This document shows positions 21,746 through 32,947 of a stretch of DNA of 64,000 nucleotides, in pieces. The position numbers and the translations under genes are program-made. The notes below the pieces were generated by a model. The model had not been told where the DNA came from and searched no databases. It saw nothing but the letters and a program-made list of their open reading frames with translations. Source of the stretch: Effrenium voratum (taxonomy: Eukaryota; Sar; Dinophyceae; Suessiales; Symbiodiniaceae); contig CAUJNA010002791.1 in the NCBI GenBank assembly GCA_963377175.1, positions 694,435 to 758,434 of the forward strand, read 5' to 3'. Numbering within the stretch: the stretch's first letter is position 1; each line of letters opens with the position of its first letter.

Positions 21746-23510
21746 CTTACTTCCCGAGCTGCCGACCCTAGCACACGAGAAAAGAGGCATGCATCGCTCT
21801 CGGAGCGATGCCCGGGCACGGGCACCCAAAGAGGGCCATGGGCTTTGTCTTAATGCGGGATCCAGGGACTTCCAATTCAGCGATTGAAAGGAAAGCAAAG
21901 TCGACTGTTTGCAACAAACACAACTACGGTTGGCACGACTCTCCTATTGCAGTGGTTCCACCTGTCAAATTTCTGAAGTGCTTCAGAAGTGGCGCTGAGC
22001 TTCCCCGCAGATATTTGCAGTCCACCCCCCCCAATGCCTAAAGGCCGTACGAGCTCATACTCTCCACTGCCTGGGGGGAAAATCGTGAAAGATTCTCATG
22101 CCCGGAAATTCCTGAATCCCTTCGGCCCTAGCTTAGCTGTTGCGCGAGTACGCGCTCAGCGACACCGGCTCCGATGGCCCTGACCGCGAGGCCCGCGAGG
22201 CCCGCGAGGCCCGCGAGGTTTGGGTGTGCGAAGCCCGGGCTGTGAGGGGCGGGCCCGGCCCCGGCAAGTTGGTCAGCACCTGTCGCAGGTCTCAAGACCA
22301 ACTGGCAACTGACAAATTATGGTCGACTGCTTGGACATCGGGGTTCAGTCAGGAGCCCCCTAAAGTGAATGCTAGAGGCTAGAGAATCTCATGCCAAGGC
22401 TGACTCAAGACAGACCCAGAAGGGCGGATCTGAAGATAGCAAGCTTTGCATTTGTTCAATGCCTCGGCGTCTTGGGCAAAACCTTCTTCCAAAACGGCAG
22501 AAAATCAGCTCCTAGATTTGCGCCAAACACCACCCTTACTCTCCGCACTTGCCTGGTAGCCGTTTCGCCCCAGGCTCCGGCCTGGGAGGGCCGCAGGGGA
22601 ATGGACCCGGAAGCGCAAGCAGGTTCAAGAATTCGAAACCAGGGCCTCAAATCAAACATAGCTGCATGCCCGCAGTATTCCGAGCCCTTTCCAGGTGTCA
22701 AGCTACTACAAAAACCGAGGCTTTTGGGTGTGTCCCGAAATGGGGACTCCCCCCCCCCCCAATAATGTATGTATATATAATTATGAGTGATGTCCCGCTG
22801 CCTTCCTTTCAAAACACACCAAAACGGGAAAATGAAACACCCGTCCAAGCGCAGTTGTTTCCAAGGTAGCGGCCCGCGCCAGGTTTGGAAGCAGAGCAGC
22901 TGGACCTGGGGCATCCGAAAACAAGAATCGGACGGGTCATGTAACAATGAGACCAGCATTGACAGCATGTGGCATTTGGGACATCGAGCTTCACAAGGGT
23001 CATGTGCGGGACGCATGTAAAGATTGCAAGTCTGGATATCGATGGGTGCCTGCAGTTTGCACAAAGGTGCAAAACTCCTTGGAAGCACATCCTACAAACG
23101 GGCACAGGGGCAACAAAATGAGTTGCTCAACACAACATCTTATGCGCAGAAGCCAAACCCATGGCTCGCAGTGTATGTGTTGGACGATGCCTGCGTTGGA
23201 GTGCAATCGATTTCATATGTCTTCCGTTTTCGGTGGCTGGTGGCTCTGAGGATTTCGTGATAAGAAACTGAGTTGTTTCCCAGCTTGTGGGCGAATGCCA
23301 GGGTTGGATGGTGCGCGGCCGCCCTCCTGAAACGAACTCACTTGTGTCCCAGTCCGCTTGAGTCCGGCTCCTTTGTCTCCCTGTTTGGATCTGCGCAGGC
23401 GTGAACGGCAGAACTGGCGGACAAGTTTGCTGGACTCACGTGATTGCGAGGCAAATGAGTTGGTCCCTCTCCCCCTCTCTTGCCATCCCAAGCGCCCAAG
23501 ACCGACCCCA
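21746..23510 (+). repeat. Segment R, copy A
   Basis: From ACTTACTTCCCGAGCTGCCG onward this is almost base-for-base the same as 38,686-40,468. The first roughly 1.45 kb differ at only a few positions (for example CCCGCAG versus CCCTCAG near 22,013). A 19-20 bp insertion near 40,178 is in copy B only. A third, partial copy of its end is at 45,289-45,545. Confidence 0.9.
22148..22218 (+). CDS. Exon-like segment with AREAREARE repeat (copy A)
   Basis: The plus frame reads YALSDTGSDGPDREAREARE then AREV. It contains about three and a half 9-bp GCCCGCGAG units and ends at GAG|GTTTGG. Strong GC3. An identical copy lies at 39,087-39,157. Possible fragment of a gene carried in segment R. Confidence 0.4.
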
Positions 23511-23769
23511 TGCTTCCTGCTGGAGGTATTGCGTGTATTGCCAGGCTACAATGCGCTTGCCAGAGTTAGAGCGTCCTCATATCACCCATTTGGTGACGCT
23601 CACCAGCGCTCACTGGCGCTCGCTGCTACACGCCCGATCTCAGAAGCCTCTTTGGAGTTGCCTGCCCCGCCTCGCACTCGCGTGTGTAGCAGGGAGTGCT
23701 GCTCCGCGAATTCGCTCCTTCGACACGGAAAGTTCACAGCAATGGCAACTTCCAATGTACAATTGTTAC
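23511..23769 (+). repeat. Array unit fragment left of copia relic A
   Basis: Matches the part of the unit from CTTCCTGCTGGAGGTATTG to AATGTACAATTGTTAC. The unit resumes after the relic at 26,882. Confidence 0.85.
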
Positions 23770-26700
23770 TATGTGCGCAGCACCGTGCTGTTTGTGTTCC
23801 TTGAGCCACAAATGTGCCCGCAACTTACGGGTTCACACAGTTCACACACTCCCCCTGGATGCTCTGCATCCATACCGTGGTTGGCTCCATTGGCCCCACA
23901 CTCTACAGGGCTACAGACTTCCTTAAAAGGCTACTACGCCATCACTGTCTGTCTTCGCCCTTGATCTCCTCTGCCTCCTGCGCCGTCAGCTCGCGCTTGA
24001 TCCAGCCTCCGCTGCCTTGCACGATCCGATTGCAGAGTCAAATACCTCCTCCTCATTCAAGCTTGACGCTGCACCACTCAAAGTGATTGGCCAGCTGTCG
24101 CCGCCCGATCCCTGCACTGACCTCGCTGACGTACACCGCCATTCGATCAAGGTCACCTTGCTCTCCTTGCCCATACCTAGCTTCTCGTTCTTCTTGCTCC
24201 TGACCAGCTCCCCCGGGCCTTGGATTCCATGAAGTCCATGCAGAGGGACTCCCCAGTTTCTTGCCTCCAAAAATGCCGATCTGTGCTCTGAGAGATCTTG
24301 CGATAGTACTCCGTGCCCAAGACCGACCTTGGCGCCCTCACTGGTTGCTTGCCCCCGGCACCATCACGCACATGGCACACTACCACCAAGCGGTGCCCAT
24401 CCTTCCCCGAGAAAAGATGCAGGACAACATTCTTAGCTGCCTCCACCTTCCTCCTCATTCTTCTATTCCGTGGAAGTCCTGCTTGCTTGAACGGCCCTGC
24501 CGGCTCAACCATCTCCAGAACTGCCCAAACCGCCTCCGGCACCTCCGCCCAGCGGTTCTTCCACTTGGCCATCACGGTCTCCTCCTCCTGTTCAGGCTGA
24601 AGTTCTCCAAGTCCTCAGTCAGCTGAAGAGAGCTTTGACCATAGGACAGCCGTTCTTGCCGGGTGTGAGACGATGCGACCCTTGTTGTTCCAAGTGATGC
24701 CGTAGCCCATCTCGACCATGCCTGCCAGCTATGGCAGCAGAAGGACACCCGGACGTTGCTGTCGCCGGAGAAGGTCAAGCCGATCGTGCCGCTGCCGTCC
24801 CTGCCGCCAACTCGACCGTCACCGTCACCTTGAAGTTCCCCTTCCTTGGCTTGGCGAAGCGTTGAGTAGCTCCTCCATCTAGCAGCCCGAAGAACTCCTC
24901 GGCGTTCACTGCCCTGACCCGGATCGCCTTCACTGTCTTCAACGACTTCAGCAACCCCGTCGCCTCGCACAGTCAAGGACATGCTGCCCGGCCCCTCCGC
25001 CCCTGGCTGCTCCTCCACAATCCCCTTCTCTACCGCAACCTTGGGCTTCTGCTGCTGCGATTGCTGCCAGTTTCACAGACCTTCTTGTCTCCTTCCTTCT
25101 GTGGGGTTTGGTTGCGCTCTTCACCTTCGAACCCTTCTCCTCAGGCTTAGAGGCAACCATCACCTCCACTTCCGCCTGAATGAACTCCGCCAGCTGCACA
25201 ATGCTTTCCTGCGTCGGGGAGACATCCACCCCCAGGCTGTTCCTCAACAAACTCAGCCGAAAGTGGACCTGGCTTCCCTCCTTCGCGATGCCGTTGGTCA
25301 CGCCATCCAACGCCCTGCACAGCAGCGACGGGTCCGGCATTGCCAGCTTCAGCTCCGTGGTTCGAATCTACCACCTCCTCCACTGTCTTACCGCTGCCAG
25401 CACCTTCCCCGGAACCGTATTGCCATTCACCTTCGGCTCCACCAGGTAGTTGAGCAAGCTCTGCCTCTCCGCGGGCCCCCCAGGCTGATACATCGTCAGG
25501 ACCTTGAAGACCATAGCCGCTGCCGACATCGTCAGACTCTGAGCAGAAGTCCGGCCTTGGTACTTTCCAAACATCCCGGCTCTTCCGACACCACGTTCAG
25601 CCTCTCCACCGGCCGCATGTCCAACCACCTCTGATGGGCCTTCTCCGCGTGGTGCATGATGTGCTCCCGCTTCGGTCCATCATTCTCGCTCCAGCAACTT
25701 CGGCAACTCCGCAGCCCTTATCGCTTCTTCCCGAAGCTGTCCCGCTGCCAACATCGCCTTCACATCCTCCGGCCGAAAGTCCATCACCCCCTTGGCCTCA
25801 GCAACCTTCTCGTCCACCTGCTCCGGAGCTACGATGGTCTTGACGTTCGTAGCCGGCACCATCTTCAAGCCACCTGTTTCGAACTTCCCTTGGTTCTCCA
25901 CCCCTGGCGTAGCCACCTCCTCCTTCAAGCCCCTCCTCCCTTTCCTGAGACAGGTCAGTGCCTCCGGGAGTTTTTTTTTTTTCTGGCCTTGGCCTCGGCG
26001 GATACGGGGGTGGATGTGGAGACCTTGTTCAAACCCGGCGTCCACCTTCTCTATGTCCTTCACCTGTCTCCATCGGCGTGTGAAACTCGTTTGTGTCCCA
26101 GCGAGCCACGAACCGATCCTTCTCGGCGATGGTTCCCTTTCCATCTCCATCCTCCGGATCATGCGGCAGGCCAGCGTCAGTTGCTTCTCCATGGCCTGCA
26201 CGTCAAACATATCTCCAGCACCGCGCTACAACTTGCTTAGAGGAACCCGCACCTTCGTAGCTGGATTCGCCACCCTCCATGAGCTTTGAGAGCTTGTGAA
26301 GGATGCCCTCGATCTCGATCATCCTGCTTTTTTTGATGAGCTTCTGAAGCCCATCCTCGATGTGCTCCCGAATGATCACCTTCGCAAGCCTCTAGTGGCC
26401 AGCCTCCAAGTGGAGCCCGACGCCATCACCGCTGCTCTAGCACTCAGACCCTCCCGCTGCTCAGCGTCTCGGGATGTTGCCACCCTTCCTGATCTCCAAG
26501 TGGATGCCCCTTCCCTTCCGACCCTTCGGGCACCCTTGAAAAGATCTCGGGGCCTGTGTGGGCCTGAAGCTCCGCCTCCGCCCTCGCTTTCTCGCTCCAA
26601 AACGGGTTCACCTCCACCGGCCTACCCGCATCCCTCCCCCTGACCTCGCCGTCGGTCACCCTGTCCTCCTGCTCGCCGGCTGTGGTGACCTCCCCCTCCG

Positions 26701-26881
26701 GCTCAGCCACCAGGATGCCCATGCCGACGTCCACCGACCTTGCCCTCCGTCTCCTCATGCCGGGTTCCATGGCGGGCCTTATCAAGGAGCGGGCTCATAA
26801 CCTATGTGCGCAGCACCGCGCTGTTTGTGTTCCTTGAGCCACGAATGTGCCCGCAAATTACGGGTTCACACAGTTTGCACA
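23770..26881 (-). mobile_element. Copia-type LTR retroelement relic A (truncated, gag-protease)
   Basis: A 3.1-kb insertion into an array unit. The terminal direct repeats are about 78 bp (23,770-23,846 and 26,803-26,881), starting TATGTGCGCAGCACCG and differing at a few positions. It is flanked by a 5-bp target duplication GTTAC (23,765-23,769 and 26,882-26,886). The empty site (TGTTACAATTG) is seen in the other units. A 5-bp duplication is usual for copia elements. The coding strand is minus. No integrase or reverse transcriptase motif is found, so this is an internally deleted copy; the terminal repeats are unusually short for LTRs. Confidence 0.85.
23940..26785 (-). pseudogene. Degenerate gag-protease of copia relic A
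   Basis: In order on the minus strand: N-terminal gag with VNPFWSEKARAEAELQAH (about 26,600); a charged helical part (about 26,200); gag core MYQPGGPAERQSLLNYLVEP then VLAAVRQWRRW (about 25,480-25,371); an in-frame TAG (25,368-25,370); the core continuing LAMPDPSLLCRALDGV and FRLSLLRNSLGVDVSPTQES; an aspartic-protease-like GLLDGGATQRFA (24,860-24,885, DGGAT where active elements have DSGAT); and a downstream VVLHLFSGKDG segment (about 24,450) that follows the protease in dinoflagellate copia polyproteins I know. Stops and frameshifts separate these blocks. The family assignment rests on motif order remembered from such polyproteins, not on a search. Confidence 0.8.
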
Positions 26882-28753
26882 GTTACAATTGTCTCTCAAA
26901 GCAAACAAAGCTTTCTCCCATGGCCGCGGAAGAGAATTATCAAGGTGGGACATGGAAGGAAAATGTAAGCCCTGCAGCCGATTTCGCTTGTTTGGCCCTG
27001 CTGCCAAAAGCCCAAAGGGATAAGAACAAACAATCTTGGATCCGAGCAAGCTCACAAAACATGAAAAGTATGACCTGCCCCCGAAGAATTATGTTCTGTG
27101 ACAACCTTTGCTTAAACAAATGAAACATCTGGCCGGAAAGCGGGTGGCGCATCAAAGGCCCGGATCCCAAGGATAGTTACTTTATGGCCCGCTAAGATTG
27201 TTTCGTGTTTGGCCTGGCTGCACACAGGGATAGAAGCAAACAATATTTGAGCTGATCAAGCTCACGAATACTTAAAGCAGGAACAAGCACACAAAAGGAA
27301 ACGAGAAGACAGCAATACTAGGCAGTAGGAAACTTTACGGAAAGCACTGGTGGAGACTGGAGTACTACGCAAAAGAAAGGAGTCACAGAAACTAACCGGA
27401 AGGTAAAGCAAAGGCAGCCACACCACACTGAACAATAAGACAGAGGCAGCAATACTCAACGCTAGGAAAGAGTCCCCGAGATAGAAAACAAGTGCCAGCA
27501 ATACCGAGCAATTCTAAATCAAACAAAGTTCACCAAACAACTCAATTCAGGACAATTCCTTGTTTGGGGCCGGGGGGGATGCCAGTAAAATGGCTCGAAC
27601 AGGGGCGTTAAATGTGCGTTTCCCGCTTTCTCCTAGGGAATTGGTGGAAGAGCATCCGTGTTGTGAACCAAGCTGGTGCCATCAGCCGAGAGTCATTTGA
27701 GCTCAGCGAACAGGCGCGCCAATCGGTGCCAGCACCGGACGTGGCCGTCGGACGCGGCTGGAGGGAAGATGCCGGTGCTGGCGCTGGCACGCCAGCTGGC
27801 AGGGTGCCAAGCAGAACGGGCGTGGGCAGCCACTCGAACCTGGGCTTCAACAACTCCATATCCCAAGCCAGGACCAAAAAACCCTGGTTGATTGGTTGAT
27901 TAATATGCGGGGTGTCCCATTTTAGAGGCGATCCGTCACTGTTGGGAAACACATGGAAACGCACCCCCCACTTCTCACCCCCAACTCTTGCCACGCCGCA
28001 AGAGCTCCGTTGAGCGGAGCAGCCAATAGCACCAGTTGCTCCGACGCCAATGGCGGCCTTTGAAGCATATGCTTTAAAGGCTGCCATTGGCATCGGAGCA
28101 ACTGGTGCTGCCTGTATCGTGAATCCAGCTCTATATCTAACCTTCAATTTTGAGCCAGTGCTTTGCAGCATGTCCTCAAGGTTTCAAGCAACTCCTGCTT
28201 AAACCAGCAGAAAGTGGGTGTGCCTTTTTCGAGGGCATCCTTTCAAAATTTAAGATGAAACAAAAGGCAAACACCCCGACTTGGGTCTGTCCCCCCATTT
28301 GGGGGACAGAATCAATGGGATTGCAAATGCGAGGCTTGCCATTGACGTCCCTTGTTTATAATTTGTCTACAAGCCTAAAGCGGGGATCTGTGTGTCCCAA
28401 GCGGCTCACCAGGCACAGCACCACAGCTAGGGCTTGGCCCATGACATACCCAATGAAAAAGTGCAGGCAGAGACCTTATTGAATTTTCAGCCTCTTTGCG
28501 GCCCGGGGGAAAGGGCAAGTCTAGAGCTCATGTCTTCGGAGAACTTCTGGGATATCTTTCGTCAGCTTCGAGAGACCGCCATTTGTTCTTGAGGATCAAA
28601 CTTAAAAGAAAAGAAAGCTTTGACGCCAACAAAAGCACACGCCTCATAGGGATAGTATCAGACTCACGTGGCAACAAGCAGCAAGTTTTTGCCTGGCTAC
28701 CTGCGTTTCCAAGCCGATTGAGGGGATCGGCGTGAACGAAAGGGTCTGGCCTT
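26882..28753 (+). repeat. Array unit 2 (right part, after copia relic A)
   Basis: Resumes the unit at GTTACAATTGTCTCTCAAAG. Contains the AG-rich insert (about 27,263-27,640), the full palindrome (28,028-28,109) and the hairpin (28,287-28,309). Confidence 0.85.
28028..28109. repeat. 82-bp near-perfect palindrome, unit 2
   Basis: 41-bp arms, AGCACCAGTTGCTCCGACGC and its complement, meeting at GCATATGC with a few mismatches. Confidence 0.9.
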
Positions 28754-29609
28754 GCTATCACTCGATCTCTTTTTTGAAACGCGGCAATCGGCTGGCTGCG
28801 TGCGTTTATCTTACGCTCTCCTGTCTGGCAAGCGTCCTTGTCTATATGCTCGAAGCATAAGCCATTGACCTCATACTCTTCTGCGCTTCGTGTGTGTTGC
28901 TGCTGCCTTCATTGAAATATACTGCCAAAACAAACAACAGTAAGCTGCAGTCGCGGCTTCCTGCTGGAGGTATTGCATGTGTTGCCAGGCTACAATGCGC
29001 TAGCTTGCCAGAGCCAGAGCGCCCTCATATCACCCATTTGGTGACTCTCACCAGCGCTCACCGGCGCTCGCTGCTGCAAGCGTCAAAGTGGAGCCTGTCA
29101 CGCGAAATCTTAGACGCCTCTTTGCATTTACCTGCCCGCGCCGCCTCGCACTCGCGTGTGTAGCAGGGAGTGCGGCTCCGCGAATTCGCTCCTTGGACAC
29201 GGAAAGTTGACAGCAATGGCAACTTCCAATGTACAATTGTTACAATTGTCTCTCAAAGCAAACAAAGCTTTCTCCCATGGCCGCAGAAGAGAATCATCAA
29301 GGTGGAACATGGAAGGCAAATGTAAGCCCTACAGCCGATTTCGCTTGTTTAGCCCTGGCTGCCAAAAGCCCAAAGGGATAAGAACAAACAATCTTGGATC
29401 CGAGCAAGCTCACAAAACATGAAAAGTATGACCTGCCCCCCAAGAACTGTTTTCTGTGACTAACTTTGCTTAAACAAATCAATCATCTGTCCCGCATCAA
29501 AGGCCCGGATCCTAAAAACAGCTTTACTTTATGGCCCGCGAAGATGTTTTTTCGTGTTTGGCCTGGCTACACACAGGGATAAGAGCAAACAATATTTGAG
29601 CTGATCAAG

Positions 29610-29940
29610 CTCACGAATACTTAAAGTAGGAACAAGTACACAAAAGGAAACGAGAAGGCAGCAATACTAAGCCGTAGGAAACTTTATGGAAAGGAAAGGT
29701 GGAGACTGAAGTACTATGCAAAAGAAAGGAGTCACAGGAATTAACCGGAAGGTAAAGCGAAGGCGGCAACTCTGAACAATCAGAAAGAGGCAGCAACACT
29801 CAACGCTAGGAAAGAGCAATTTCAAATCAAAAAACACACCAAACAACTCCATTCAGGAGAATTCCTTGTTTGGGGCCCGGGGGGGGTGCCATTAGAATGG
29901 CCCGAACAGGCGCGATACATGTGCGTTTCACGTGTTCTCC
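29610..29940. repeat. AG-rich optional segment of the unit (copy in unit 3)
   Basis: Purine-rich sequence starting CTCACGAATACTTAAAGTAG. Present in units 2, 3, 5, 6 and 7 and cleanly absent from units 1 and 4, where GATCAAG joins CCCTGGGAAC. No target duplication or inverted repeat is visible, so deletion in units 1 and 4 is as likely as insertion elsewhere. Confidence 0.8.
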
Positions 29941-30316
29941 TGGGAACTGGTTGAAGAACATCGGTGTTGTGAACCAAGCTGGCGCCATCAGCCGAGCTCA
30001 GCGAATAGGCACTCCAATCGGTGTCAGCACCGGACGTGGCTGCGGACGCGGCTGGAGGGAAGATGCCGGTGCCGGCGCTGGCACGCCAGCTGGCAGGGTG
30101 CCAAGCAGAACGGGCGTGGGCAGCCACAAACCTGGGCTTCAACGACTCCATATCCCAACCCAGGACCCAAAAAAACGGTTGATTGGTTGATTGATATGCG
30201 GGGTGTCCCATTTTTGAGGGGATCTGTCACTGTTGGGACACATGGAAACGCACCCCCCACTTCTCACCCCCAACTCTTGCCAGGCCGCAAAAGCTTCGTT
30301 GAGCGGAGCAGCCAAT

Positions 30317-30408
30317 AGCACCAGTTGCTCCGATGCCAACGGCAGCGTTTGAAGCATATTCAATAATATGCTTCAAAGGCCGCCATTGGCATCGGCGCAA
30401 CTGGTGCT
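30317..30408. repeat. 92-bp palindrome with spacer, unit 3
   Basis: Same arms as in unit 2 with several mismatches and a 10-bp longer centre (GCATATTCAATAATATGC). Confidence 0.9.
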
Positions 30409-31030
30409 GCCTGCATCGTGAATCCAGCTCTATATATTTCAATTTTGAGCCCGTGCTTTGCAGCATGTCCTCAAGGTTTCAAGCAACTCCTGCTTAAACC
30501 AGCAGAAAGTGGGTGTGCCTTTTTCGAGGGCATCCTTTCAAAACTTAAAAAGAAACAAAAGGCAAACACCCCGACTTGGGTCTGTCCCCCCATTTGGGGG
30601 ACAGAATCAATGGGATTCCAAGTGGGAGGCTTGCCACTGACTTCCCTTGTTTGTAACTTGTCTACAGCCTAAAGCGGGGATCTGTGTGTCCCAAGCGGCT
30701 CACCAGGCACAGCACCACAGCTAGGGCTTGGCCCATGACATACCCAATGAAAAAGTGCAGGCAGAGACCTTATTGAATTTTCAGCCTCTTTGCGGCCGGG
30801 GGAAAGGGCAAGTCTCTAGAGTTCATGTCTTCGTTGAACTTCTGGGATATCTCTCGCCAGTTTCGAGAGACCGCCATTTGTTCTTGGGGATCAAGCTTAA
30901 AAAAAGAAACCTTCGAATCCAAAATGTGCGGAGAGAACCGACGCCAACAAAAGCACAACCCTCATAGGTCTCAACCGGCCTAATTCCCAGATAGTATCAG
31001 ACATCGGCGTGAACGAAAGGGTCTGGCCTT

Positions 31031-32947
31031 GCTATCACTCGATCTCCTTTTTGAAACGAGGCATTTCGGCTGGCTGCGTGCGTTTATCTTACGCTCTCCT
31101 GTCTGGCAAGCGTCCTTATCTATATGCTCGAAGCATAAGCCTTTGACCTCATACTCTTCTGCGCTTCGTGTGCGTGTTGCTGCTGCCTTCATTGAAATAT
31201 ACATCCAAAACAAACAACAGTAAGCTGCAGTCGCGGCTTCTTGCAGGAGGTATTGCATGTGTTGCCAGGCTACAATGCGCTAGCTTGCCAGAGCTAGAGC
31301 GCCCTCATATCACCCATTTGGTGACGCTCACCAGCGCTCACCGGCGCTCGCTGCTGCAAGCGTCGATGTGGAGCCTGGCACGCGCGATCTCAGAAGCCTC
31401 TTTGGAGTTGCCTGCCCACCCCGCCTCGCACTCGCGTGTGTAGCAGGGAGTGAGGCTCCGCGAATTCGCTCCTTGGACACGGAAAGTTCGCAGCAATGGC
31501 AACTTCCAATGTACAGTTGTTACAATTGTCTCTCAAAGCAAACAAAGTTTTCTCCCATGGCCGCAGAAGAGAATCATCAAGGTGGAACATGGAAGGGAGA
31601 TGTAAGCCCTACAGCCGATTTCGCTTGTTTAGCCCTAGCTGCCAAAAGCCCAAAGGGATAAGAACAAACAATCTTGGATCCGAGCAAGCTCACAAAACAT
31701 GAAAAGTATGACCTGCCCCCCAAGAACTGTTTTCTGTGACTAACTTTGATTAAACAAATGAAACATCTGGCCGGAAAGCGGGTTGCGCATCAAAGGCCCG
31801 GATCCTAAAGATAGTTACTTTATGGCCCACGAAGATGTTTTTTCGTGTTTGGCCTGGCTGCACACAGGGATAGAAGCAAATAATATTTGAGCTGATCAAG
31901 CCCTGGGAACTGGTTCAAGAACATCGGTGTTGTGAACCAAGCTGGGCCATCAGCCGAGAGTCATTTGAGCTCAGCCAATAGGCACTCCAATCGGTGCCAG
32001 CACCGGACGTGGCCGCGGACGCGGCTGGAGGGAAGATGCCGGCGCTGGCGCTGGCAGGGTGCCAAGCAGAACGGGCGTGGGCAGCCACTCGAACCTGGGC
32101 TTCAACAACTCCATATCCCAAAACCCCTGGTTGATTGGTTGATTAATATGCGGGGTGTCCCATTTTAGATGGGATCTGTCACTGTTGGGACACATGGAAA
32201 CGCACACCCCACTTCTCACCCCCAACTCTTGCCAGGCCGCAAGAGCTCCGTTGAGCGGAGCTGCCAATATGCTTCAAAGGCCGCCATTGGCATCGGCGCA
32301 ACTGGTGCTGCCTGCATCGTGAATCCAGCTCTATATATTTCAATTTTGAGCCCGTGCTTTGCAGCATGTCCTCAAGGTTTCAAGCAACTCCTGCTTAAAC
32401 CAGCAGAAAGTGGGTGTGCCTTTTTCGAGGGCATCCTTTCAAAATTTAAGATGAAACAAAAGGCAAACACCCCGACTTGGGTCTGTCCCCCCATTTGGGG
32501 GACAGAATCAATAAGATTGCAAATGCGAGGCTTGCCATTGACGTCCCTTGTTTATAATTTGTCTACAAGCCTAAAGCGGGGATCTGTGTGTCCCAAGCGG
32601 CTCACCAGGCACAGCACCACAGCTAGGGCTTGGCCCATGACATACCCAATGAAAAAGTGCAGGCAAAGACCTTATTGAATTTTCAGCCTCTTTGCGGCCC
32701 GGGGGAAAGGGCAAGTCTAGAGCTCATGTCTTCGGAGAACTTCTGGGATATCTTTCGTCAGCTTCGAGAGACCGCCATTTGTTCTTGAGGATCAAACTTA
32801 AAAAAAGAAAGCTTTGACGCCAACAAAAGCACACGCCTCATAGGGATAGTATCAGACTCACGTGGCAACAAGCAGCAAGTTTTTGCCTGGCTACCTGCGT
32901 TTCCAAGCCGATTGAGGGGATCGGCGTGAACGAAAGGGTCTGGCCTT
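31031..32947 (+). repeat. Array unit 4
   Basis: 1,917 bp. Lacks the AG-rich segment and the left palindrome arm. Hairpin at 32,483-32,505. Confidence 0.9.

Larger units (their letters stand above)
28754..31030 (+). repeat. Array unit 3
   Basis: 2,277 bp. Contains the AG-rich insert (29,610-29,940), a palindrome with a longer spacer (30,317-30,408) and the hairpin at 30,582-30,604. Confidence 0.9.

Noticed and set aside
22456..23088. 210-codon minus frame identical in both segment R copies
   Set aside because: Identity follows from recent duplication. Composition is not exon-like and no domain is visible.
25350..25380. tRNA T-arm-like GTGGTTCGAATCTACCAC
   Set aside because: It lies inside the gag coding sequence, and no acceptor, D or anticodon stems can be placed around it.
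29610..29940. AG-rich segment as a transposon insertion
   Set aside because: No inverted ends, terminal repeats or target duplication; deletion in the units lacking it explains the data equally well.
32169..32678. 169-codon plus frame conserved in several array units (also 34,429-34,938, 36,866-37,294)
   Set aside because: Its conservation only reflects high DNA identity of the units. It crosses the palindrome, so matching peptides appear on both strands, and differences show no codon-position bias by eye.
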